From NCBI GenBank assembly GCA_030386875.1, contig CM059580.1, positions 4,536,618 through 4,600,617 on the forward strand: DNA of 64,000 nt, in the 5' to 3' direction. The DNA comes from Morinoia aosen (Eukaryota > Arthropoda > Malacostraca > Amphipoda > Talitridae). The translations under genes and the position numbers were made by a program. The notes below the pieces were generated by a model that was given only the letters and a program-made list of their open reading frames with translations, did not search any database and was not told where the DNA came from. This document shows, piece by piece, positions 10,330 through 20,500 of this stretch. The stretch's first letter is position 1, and each line of letters begins with the position of its first letter.

Positions 10330-11202
10330 CGGTAGGAACTGCAGTTTCGTGATAAGTTCTAGAAGTAACGAGCACTTGCGCAAACCAGTCAAGTGTCAAG
10401 AGGAAAAGGTATATCGGTAAGTTTAGAACAGGTTACGGAAAACAGAGAATTAACTCTATACGAGAGTGTTCTGAGTTCAATTCCTTGTGATGGCATAGCA
10501 CATTTGTCCAAGCGAATGGCTACTCTGGTGATAAATTGTTTTAATTGCAGGTAGCGGGGGAAGCGAGAGAATTGTAAAGCCCTCTGCTCAGTAACCTTCA
10601 TTTCAATCCCTCCTTTTAAGTTAAATGTGTGATAAATCCCTACAGAATTCAGTTATAAATCAATAAAAATCAGTCGTAAATTTGCCGATCTATGAAGTTT
10701 ATCAGTGTTGCGAAGGCGACTTAAAACCTTCAGGTATGTACTGACAAACAAAACGTCAGTAAATAGTTAACTTGCAGCCGTTAGACCACTCACTTCCATA
10801 GGGCTTTTATCTTCAGCTGCATGGCATTTTTGCTCTGTCACTGAAGGGAAGCGCACTTCTGTTGGTCGATTCGTGTACATTTACTTCCCCACGTTCCTGC
10901 ATTTAATTTCATGTTCTGTTTTCAATGCGCGTATCAAACTAATGGCATTTGAAAAATTTATTGTTCTAATTCGTCACTACGTTTTTGTCAAATCCTCTTC
11001 ATATACAGATGTGTGTTTGGTGGCCATCATTAATGCTTTTGTAATAAAAAAACCACCACGAAACTTTTCTGTATGGCTGTTTTGAAAATCCCGCACTGCA
11101 GGGTTGACACCTCGATCTAAAAGCTTTCGTTTTGAAAATCCCTTGACTGATATGATTAGATAAGAAACTCCCTCTACGGCGTCGCCCGGAAAAATATTAA
11201 GC

Positions 11203-11419
11203 TTGCATTTTAGTTTGAATGCGACTGATACAGTCGTGCACGGAACTTACAGGGTTCACGAACTCATCAAGAGAGTGAGCGTTATCCGTCGACACTCACG
11301 TAGTGCATCACAGTCTGTGAGGACTGCATCTGGGGCCGACGCGTCCAGCAAATGGTGTCCAGAGCGTCCGTTTGTCGGTACCATTTCCATCATGTTTCGT
11401 TGGAAGGAAAAATCTAGGG
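11203..11419 (+). other. Candidate 5' (possibly non-coding) exon of TRPA copy A
   Basis: This block is well conserved with its inverted partner (62575-62790) and ends in a strong donor, CTAGGG|GTAAGTGAG at 11419/11420. Coding exon 1 of the channel starts five bases after an acceptor at 15700, so an upstream exon must exist. This is the best-conserved donor-bearing block in the 5' flank. A reading frame of 74 codons runs through it, but the matching frame is not kept in copy B, which argues for a UTR. RNA evidence is absent, so this is inference. Confidence 0.35.
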
Positions 11420-11884
11420 GTAAGTGAGAAGACACAATATTTGTTTTTCTGCCAGAACCTATTATATGCATTCGCAATCGATGTTTTCCACTCCTTTTTT
11501 AGGTATTTTTTTTTGCTTCCGCCATCAGTGAATGAAACTATCATTTTGGACGACAGTTTTGAAAACTATTGAGAGACAGTATGTACTCGTATCACGAGCA
11601 AGGAGCGGTTGCACGCCTGTTTCACTATTTCAATGTTTTGTTATGTTTTATATATTTTATATATATATGGTTCAAAAGGTTTTGTTAAGTTTTTATATGT
11701 TTTATACATATATTTATGTTTTTCACTCTTTTATGTTCTATCTTTTCAATACGCATATAAAACTCATGTCATCGGGTAAACAGTTGATTATTGTTTATAT
11801 TTCTTGTTAAAATATTAATGGTAGCCTTTTGAATGTGTTAGTGTATTATTATCTTCATAATAGTCCAGAGTCCTCTAGCTTGAA

Positions 11885-12030
11885 CAAATCTGTTTAGAAA
11901 AGAAAAAGAAAAGAAGTTTATTTCCACGGCAGACAGTAAAACACGTCATTGGTTTTTAAAATATCTGAAAGTAAGTAAAATACATTTATATGATACACAC
12001 ACATGAGTATTGTAAACCCATGTCACTAGT
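11885..12030 (+). repeat. Dispersed repeat R2, copy 1 (left flank of minisatellite)
   Basis: A block 'aagtttatttccacggcag', then 'atatgatacacacacatgag' recurs at 14245-14395 and, more closely, at 14535-14680. All are in direct orientation and bracket the 19-bp array. Confidence 0.6.
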
Positions 12031-12052
12031 CGAAAAAATGTGTTGAATGTGT

Positions 12053-14033
12053 TCAGTGGTTGCCCAGTACTGCAGTGGTTGCCCAGTACTGCAATGATTA
12101 CCCAGTACTGTAGTGGTTGCCCAGTACTGCAGTGGTTGCCCAGTACTGCAGTGGTTGCCCAGTACTGCAGTGGTTGCCCAGTACTGCAGTGGTTGCCCAG
12201 TACTGCAATGGTTACCCAGTACTGAAGTGGCTGCCCAGTACTGCAATGGTTGCCCAGTACTGTAGTGGTTGCCCAGTACTGCAGTGGTTGCCCAGTACTG
12301 CAATGGTTGCCCAGTACTGCAGTGGCTGCCCAGTAATGCAGTGGTTGCCCAGTACTGCAGTGGTTGCCCAGTACTGCAATGGTTGCCCAGTACTGCAGTG
12401 GTTGCCCAGTACTGCAGTGGTTGCCCAGTACTGCAATGGTTGCCCAGTACTGTAGTGGTTGTCCGGTACTGCAGTGGTTGCCCAGTACTGCAATGGTTGC
12501 CCAGTACTGCAATGGTTGCCCAGTAATGCAGTGGTTGCCCAGTACTGCAGTGGTTGCCCAGTACTGCAGTGGTTGCCAAGTACTGCAGTGGTTGCCCAGT
12601 ACTGCAATGGTTGCCAAGAACTGCAATGGTTGCCCAGTACTGCAATGGTTACCCAGTACTGCAGTGGTTGCAAAGTACTTCAGTGGTTACTCAGTACTTC
12701 AGTAGTTGCCCAGTACTTCAGTAGTTGCCCAGTACTGCAGTGGTTGCCCAGTACTGCAGTGGTTGCCCAATACTGCAGTGGTTGCCCAGTACTGCAGTGG
12801 TTGCCCAGTACTGCAGTGGTTGCAAAGTACTGCAGTGGTTGCCCAGTACTGCAGTGGTTGCAAAGTACTTCAGTGGTTGCCCAGTACTGCAGTGGTTGCC
12901 CAGTACTTCAGTGGTTGCCCAGTACTTCAGTGGTTACCCAGTACTGCAGTGGTTGCAAAGTACTTAAGTGGTTGCCCAGTACTTCAGTAGTTGCCCAGTA
13001 CTTCAGTAGTTGCCCAGTACTTCAGTAGTTGCCCAGTACTGCAGTGGTTGCTCAGTACTGCAGTGGTTCCCCAGTACTGCAGTGGTTGCCCAGTACTGCA
13101 GTGGTTGCCCAGTACTTCAGTGGTTGCCCAGTACTTCAGTGGCTGCCCAGTACTTCAGTGGTTGCCCAGTACTTCAGTGGTTGCCCAGTACTTCAGTGGT
13201 TGCCCAGTACTGCAGTGGTTGCCCAGTACTGCAGTGGTTGCCCAGTACTTCAGTGGTTCCCCTGTACTTCAGTGGTTGCCCAGTACTGCAGTGGTTGCCC
13301 AGTACTTCAGTGGTTGCCCAGTACTTCAGTGGTGGCTCAGTACTTCAGTGGTTGCCCAGTACTTCAGTGGTTGCCCAGTACTTCAGTGGTTGCCCAGTAC
13401 TGCAGTGGTTGCCCAGTACTGCAGTGGTTGCCCAGTACTTCAGTGGTTGCCCAGTACTTCAGTAGTTGCAAAGTACATCAGTGGTTGCAAAGTACTTCAG
13501 TAGTTGCCCAGTACTTCAGTAGTTGCCCAGATCGTCAGTAGTTGCCCAGTACTGCAGTGGTTGCCCAGTACTGCAGTGGTTGCCCAGTACTGCAGTGGTT
13601 GCAAAGTACTTAAGTGGTTGCCCAGTACTTCAGTAGTTGCCCAGTACTTCAGTAGTTGCCCAGTACTGCAGTGGTTGCCCAGTACTGCAGTGGTTGCCCA
13701 GTACTGCAGTGGTTGCCCAGTACTGCAGTGGTTGCCCAGTACTGCAGTGGTTGCCCAGTACTGCAGTGGTTGCCCAGTACTACAGTGGTTGCCCAGTACT
13801 GCAGTGGTTGCCCAGTACTGCAGTGGTTGCCCAGTACTGCAGTGGTTGCCCAGTACTGCAGTGGTTGCCCAGTACTTCAGTGGTTGCCCAGTACTTCAGT
13901 GGTTGCCCAGTACTTCAGTGGTTGCCCAGTACTTCAGTGGTTTCCCAGTACTTCAGTGGTTGCCCAGTACTTCAGTGGTTGTCCAGTATTGCAGTGGCTG
14001 CCCAGTACTTCAGTGGTGGCCCAGTAATTCAAT
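12053..14033. repeat. 19-bp minisatellite, about 104 units
   Basis: The unit is ttgcccagtactgcagtgg, with main variants 'actgcaatgg', 'acttcagtgg', 'acttcagtag' and 'ttgcaaagtac'. The GCA/TTC variants cluster: GCA types fill the left third and TTC types become frequent from about 12690. Nineteen codons equal three units, so frames of 100-220 codons open on both strands. These are by-products. The array lies between the candidate 5' exon and exon 1 of TRPA copy A. Confidence 0.95.
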
Positions 14034-14244
14034 TTAGGCGTTTTATATATTCTGAAATATTAATATAATATACGAATAATTTTGAGGTTAGCAGCTGAAA
14101 CCAAAGTTGTAATTGGCAAACAACCATGTCGTAAATGTAATTGGTTTACATCCATGTCGTAAAATACTACAGTCTTCTGATGTTACATGTGTTGTGTATT
14201 TAATTATTGATAATTTCAGGGCATTTGTGTTACTGTCTGATAAG

Positions 14245-14400
14245 AAAAAGAAAGAAAAACAGTTTATTTTAAATGAAGTACAAGCATGAAATGTTGATAC
14301 ATTGGTTTTTAATATGCCTTAACATTTACATCCTTAACTGATAATAACACATTGGTATCGTAATACCCATGGAAAATGGTGAAACAAAAATGATTGACAG
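14245..14400 (+). repeat. Dispersed repeat R2, copy 2
   Basis: This is a diverged direct copy of 11885-12030 (aacagtttattttaaatgaa, then acattggtttttaatatgcc). It lies to the right of the 19-bp array. Confidence 0.5.
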
Positions 14401-14534
14401 AAAAGCGCAACAAAAATGAGTTCCCTTCGTTGTGTAATCTGATTTTGACAGTGCATTTGAATATGAGTAAAGTTTGTGTGCACTTATATTGAAATAAATG
14501 CGAAAATCGCTTTCAAATACCTTAACTTAGGTAA

Positions 14535-14680
14535 AAGAAAAAAAACAGTTTATTTCCAATAGAGATGGTACAAAACATCATCGGTTTTTTAAAATACCTT
14601 AAAGTAAGAAAAATACACTTCTATGATACACACACATAGGGATTGTAATATCCATATGACTAGTAAAAAAAAAGGATTGA
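14535..14680 (+). repeat. Dispersed repeat R2, copy 3
   Basis: It matches 11885-12030 closely (cagtttatttccaatagaga, cttctatgatacacacacat, gactagtaaaaaaaa). Confidence 0.6.
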
Positions 14681-15088
14681 GGGCAATGTATCCCTAGGGT
14701 TGCTTAATCTAGATTTGATGATATATGTAACTGCAATTAGAAAAGAAAACACGATTCGCGCCAGTGTGTTGTTGGAAATACTCTTTTTGGGGCACACTTG
14801 AGGTGAAATACGAGCTCAGTGACTTGAGGCATAAGAAATTTATTGAAAGTTAAACGGGTGGATTAAAAGAATCCTGCGTCTAGGGCAGCGAGGTTGACAT
14901 TCAGAACTCTATTTTTATTCTTATGTATAGACTAATATTCCAATCAAGGGACTCGGAAAAAATGTCTTATATCACTCAACAAAATTATTATATTCCCATG
15001 CTAATAATATTGCGACAAAAGTCTATATGAGTCAGAAACATGAAAATGATTATTCTTACAACGGTTACCATAAAATGTACAACGTGAT

Positions 15089-15198
15089 TAAAGTGATACC
15101 TGAAAGCGACCAAATTGAAGTAATACCTGAAAGTGACCAAATTAAAGTGATACGTGAAAGTGACCAAATTAAAGTGATACGTGAAAGTGACCACCAAG
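15089..15198. repeat. 27-bp tandem repeat, four units
   Basis: Four consecutive units of the type 'gtgatacctgaaagtgacca' plus 'aattaaa'; the last is cut short. They lie about 500 bp upstream of exon 1 of copy A and are not seen at the matching place in arm B. Confidence 0.85.
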
Positions 15199-15282
15199 AT
15201 AGGGTTGTCGTATCACAAATGAAGAAGCTCCACTTGTTTGATGGCGATGTGAATATCAGCAGGATGGCTCTTTCCCAGCCTA

Positions 15283-15376
15283 ACTTTTTCGACGGAGTCT
15301 GCATGTTTTTCGTCGCCCAAGCGATTTAATTACTTGGACGGAGAAAAACATGCATGCAGGCGGCGAAAAAGTTAGA
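15283..15376. repeat. Hairpin-forming palindrome (MITE-like), arm A
   Basis: The left arm 'ctaactttttcgacggagtc', then 'tgcatgtttttcgtcgccc' is inverted on the right as 'cggagaaaaacatgcatgc', then 'ggcggcgaaaaagttag'. The loop is about 10 nt. The partner at 57657-57755 keeps the same fold, so it predates the arm duplication. It may be a tiny MITE. Confidence 0.75.
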
Positions 15377-15705
15377 CTGAGTTCGTACCGTGAAGCGCTC
15401 AGAGCAATCATCCGATGAAACCCTCGATATGGACGTCTAAGGTGCACCAAGTGCCTCTAGCGAAGCTGTTCATTGCACTGCTTTGTTGAGGTTGGCTTGA
15501 TTTTGATGTTTTGCAGTATGTGCTGTAGCGGTCGTTAGTGAAAGTCTTCATGGGATTTCAAAGGTGAAGGAAACTGAACGTGAATATCTAAATGTGCGGG
15601 CATGTTGTCATGGATTTGCGAGTACAAATGTTTTGCAATTTAAATAATGATAAGACCATATTACAGAGCAATACATAATATTTGGCCTTTTTTGTTGCAG
15701 GGGAT

Positions 15706-17573
15706 ATGACAGATGGCAAAAGAGGTTACGCTTCCATACCTATGGAACCCATGAAACCAGCATTGTATGAACCACCGAAGAAAATTGAAATTAATGGTGT
15801 CATGAAACTGCATCGTACAACTGGCCTGCACGTTGCGGTCGTGAGCTTTGACATGGAGCGCTTAAAAACCTTGTTGAAAGCCTTTCCCAGACAAGATAAC
15901 CTGAACTCTCCCGACAGTGATGGCAATGCGCCTCTCCACGTGGCAGTGAAGTCCCTAAACAGAGAGGCCGTCGCCGCACTGCTGGATGCCGGGGCCAACC
16001 CCAACGTCCGCAACAATCACGGCCACTCTCCTCTCCACCTCCTTGCCTACGCAGCGTCAGACGCATCGTCTGATCAATTGAGCAGGGTTACGAAGTGCAC
16101 CGATGCTCTACTGCAAAGTCCTATTCTAGATATAGAAGCTTATGATTACAGAAAAATGACTCCACTCCAAGCAGCGGCAGGCAAATTTCCATGCAAGGCT
16201 AGCTCCCTGGAAATGTTCTGCAAGAAACTGGTAGAGTTAGGAGCGCACGTTGACAGCAACACAAGGGCAGTATTAGACAAGCACTGCGTTCCAAAAATAC
16301 CTTATGTAGAAGCGACTGCTTCCTATTCTCAGACTGTGGTGGCAAAACTTCTAAATGCAGTCATATTGAACCAACCTGAGGTAATAGAGGAAGTCCTCAA
16401 ACCAGGTCAACAAGAACGTGAAATACGCGCTGCTGCTAATTGTTACTTCGGATGTGAGAAAATTCTGGATTATGTCGTAACCTGCGGCAACGACTCAGTA
16501 GTGAAAGCACTGCTCAACGCCGGAGCAGATCCTTGGGCCATGAACAGATACGAAAAGTTTGCGCTCCACAGGGCACTCGCTCGTGGGAATCTCAAAGTTG
16601 TCGATATGCTTATCAACGAAATGAAGAGAAGGAATAGGAATGGAGTAGTTGACCTCAGAGACCAAAGTTTCACCCTGATGAAGGATGCTTTTTACACTAA
16701 AATGAACGATAAGTGTAAGTCAGACATTACCGATCCGAATAAATGCTTGCAACGTTTGTTCGACAGCGACGTTTTGCTGAATGTGAATCAAAGAGACAAC
16801 ATGCAGAAAACCGCATTGCACTTAGCAGGTGAGATTAACAACCAAGATGTAATGGATATCTTACTGGAGCATGGAGCGCACCTCGGAGAACTTAATGACA
16901 TCTGGGATGAAGATAATTGGACGGATTTTCAAGTTTTAGCCCCAAAAACATTAAATAAATTGATGGACAATTGCATAAAATTTAATTCGCAAACTGAGAA
17001 CAGCGAAAATAACATATCGCACCTAGATTACACGCTAGAAATGAACTACCAGCTCTTCCTCCCACCTTATACAGCTTCTCATAGGGAAAACGAAGTGTCC
17101 TGGCTGTATAATATCAGTCACAGCAAGGAACACCGGAATGCCATTAAACATCCACTTATTCAAACGTTTTTGTATGCGAAGTGGAGAAAGTTTCTACCGC
17201 TGTATATTATAAACGCTGTTCTGAACCTTCTGTTTATGATACTTCTCACTGTATACATGCACGGATTGAAAAACGTGCGCGTTCTCGAAAGCATTGCAGA
17301 AACTGGCAACAACACAGCCGCTGCTGTCGTACAAGAAGAGATCACCCGTCATGAAGCCACTCAAGAGAAGATCATGGCAATCGTGCTCATCACAATTCTT
17401 TACATGATAGTAAAAGAAACATTTCAGATCGTTGTTAATTACAAAAGCTATTTCCACTACTTAGAGAACTATCTAGAATGGTTTCTGATTCTATCAGTGT
17501 TGGTGGTCTGGTCGGAAATGCTGTCGCTCCCCGTCACTCGGCACCTGGCTGCCTGGACCATGATAGCAGCATG
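15706..17573 (+). CDS. TRPA copy A, coding exon 1 (ankyrin repeats to S4)
   Basis: The acceptor TTTGTTGCAG ends at 15700 and the ATG is at 15706. The frame is also open 5' of the ATG, but that stretch is intron. The exon ends ...GCAGCATG|GTGAGT in phase 2, splitting a Trp codon. One exon carrying the whole ankyrin domain plus S1-S4 is unusual and makes this the best probe region. Confidence 0.9.
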
Positions 17574-20500
17574 GTGAGTCTATCAGGGGTAAATGAGCAG
17601 CTTGAACTGTGATTTACTGGTCTTTTGAATGTTGAATTTTATCAAAATGACTACTTAAATGTATCTTACGGACTTTTGATCCTGTAAATGTCCTTGAAAT
17701 CATTCTTGCATCTCATTCAGTTCGGAGCGTAATTAGACTTACTGAATGAAATACTGTCTCTTAATTCTTATACAAAAGATGGTTTTAAGTGCCCGTTGTA
17801 GCCGTGTGGTTAAAGAACCTGCAGTTCCGTGAAGGTGCCGAGATTTCGAATCCCGGCGCTGTTTGGCAACTTTCTCCGTTGGGTAAAGGGAAAAAACTCA
17901 GAGCACAACACCCCAATCTACCTAGGTGTCTGAAATGGGTACCGTTCATGACCGGGGGAAACCGTCATGGCGTCCTGGCGTTAGTTATGAGGCATTTGAA
18001 AAACCAATGCCCAAGATGATATGTCTCAGGCTTGATTGGAAATAAAGCATCCTTAGATGCTGATAATTATTTAAAATACATTGGCTTGGTGTCCAAAACA
18101 CCGGCTGTTGTTCCGCCCTTGATTCGCATACAGATTTCCCTCAGGTATCGGTTTGCACTGGTCCTCGGACGAGCTCCTCCTCTAGCCATCTACATCACGA
18201 TGCTTCGTCGTGTTTCCAGGAACTTCCTGAAATTGATTTTCCTTTTCGGCCCCCTTATCATCGCCTTCAGCCTCAGCTTCAATATGATTCTTCAGCCATC
18301 GGAAAACTTGCAGGTAAAAAAGATTTTGTGCAATTAACGAGCCCCAAAACTGTCACGAATAACAGCCACTCTATACCTACATTACTATTGAAAATAGTGC
18401 TCTTAGGGTACCCGCACACGAGCAACTTTTTATTGTCAGTTGCCACAACTAAAGAATTGTCCAAAATAGGAAGCATGCATTTCTATGGCTGCCCGCATAC
18501 GGGCAATTTTTCGTGAGGCTACAACAAAAAGTTGCGAGTTGGTTTCGACCGGATCAATTTCTCTGACAACACAATAGTTGTCGGCAACTGTTGCACGCGA
18601 TAGAGAACGTTATTTCAAATGGGAGTTCGCACATGGACAACTTTTAGTTGCCGACCCCCAGTGCCCAGTTGGTAGCAGGTTGACAGATTGGCTTTGTTAA
18701 CTCCTGATTTTTAAAAATGTGATTTGTTTTTGGGCAGTTTGGTGCATAAATAAACTCTTAGGCGTTTAAGATATTCTAAAATGGCTCAGCGAAGCAACCT
18801 ATGTCACATCTGTGTAATAAGCTCATTATATAAAATAGAAGTCTGTGTTTTTCATTTTGATGATGAATAATATACTCAATACTGGATGTTAGGCCATCGC
18901 CAAGATAAGTCGACTGATGCCTTTATACTACGGAGGGAAAATAATTCTTCTCTCAAATAACTGAGCTCGCGTATCACAAATACTTGCGAAGCAAACTTCT
19001 GTCACGAGCTTCAAAATTTTGTTAGCTTGTTTAGCTCAGCTCAAATTCGAAGCTTCTTTAGCTCAGCTCGAAAAACTTCAAAGCTTGTAATCGGCTCAAA
19101 GCGTTGTCAGCTTGAAAACTCTGAAGCTTGAAATTTCACTACTTAGCCACAGCCACCTGGAACTCTGGAGAAAATTGGAAGTTATCGCCGAACAGAAGAA
19201 CTGTTGAGAAACCCTCGCCTCAATAAATAATCAGTCAGCAACTGACATCTCTCTTATCCCTGAAGTATCAGGAAGATTTTTCAGGAATAACAAGCCAAAA
19301 ACGCCGAACGGGACTCGCCAAAATAACTATCACCTAGCGTCCGAATAAGGAATCGCCAAAATATCTATCAATGGGTGCCAAAACAGGGACTCACCTACTA
19401 AATACTTATCAATTGGCCCCCGAAAAGGGACTCGCCATACAAAAATATTCATCAACTGAGATAGCATATTTTCTTTTTTAAAACTGGCAATCTTGCCGTG
19501 GTTTTTCAGCGTCTTCCAGACTAGAATGGTTTGACACTGCCACATTCACAGCATCCATGGTGACACCAAACGATGGTTGCCGCCATCCGGTGGCTCGTGA
19601 GCGGGTGTTCCTTGCTGACAACTTTTCGTTGCGACAATTTTTTTGTTGCGACAATATTTTGTTGTGACTACCGACAATAAATGTCACTCGTGTGCGGGTA
19701 CCCTTACTGTGAAACATTGTGAAAATGTCATGGCTTAGGCATGTTTTAGTGGTGCATTCAGGCGAGGAGGGCTATATTTTCTGCCAATGAATGTGATGAT
19801 GAATAGTGACCGTTGAATTAGTGTGTTAAATGACTATCTCATTCAGTGTCACAAAACTCCTGGTATGTCCCAAAGCTTTTTGCGGTGATTGTAGATGAAG
19901 CATTTCTGTAACGCATTCAACTATTACAACTGAAAAAAAACAGTTGTTTTTGAAAGTATAATGTCCTTTGTTCGAAAATTTTCCATGCAGTTTTACTTAC
20001 TGATGTGATAAATGTATTAACGTAGTGATTTCATTTCCAGATTAGCACATTCGCCGATTTCTGCATAAATCTGCCCCGCGCTATCGTCATGTCCACCGGG
20101 GAGTTCGAGTACTCGCACTTCACCGAAGAATTGGCCACTGAAGGCCCTATGTGCGCTGCGTCCGCAGTACTCATTTTCCTGGTGTTCCTCTTCCTTATTT
20201 ACCTGGTGCTGATGAACGTCATGACTGGTCTTGCCGTCTCTGATGCTAAAGTAAGTTTTCCGCTACTCATAATGCCTCTATTATCCTCGTGCTTTAAAAA
20301 GAATGTACTGTAAAACGCTCTACAGGGGTCAGAACTTACAGACAGTAGGGTTATATACGTGTAACGAATGATTAGAAATCTATAGAAGTTTTTTCCTTAA
20401 ACGAAAATTTCAGATCGATCCCAATCTCTGACGCAATGGGGAAAAGAAGAATAAAAAGTTGAAAATATCACATGCCTGGATTTTTCTTTCAGGCTCTATT

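Noticed and set aside
11946..14068. Many overlapping frames of 100-226 codons on both strands with a 19-residue period
   Set aside because: All come from the stop-free 19-bp repeat, open in several frames at once. Real repeat proteins would favour a single frame.
15682..15705. Upstream in-frame start of TRPA A (and the same in B at 57362)
   Set aside because: The preceding bases form an obvious acceptor (pyrimidine tract then TTGCAG) in both copies, and the upstream codon is TTG. The first ATG after the acceptor is used instead.
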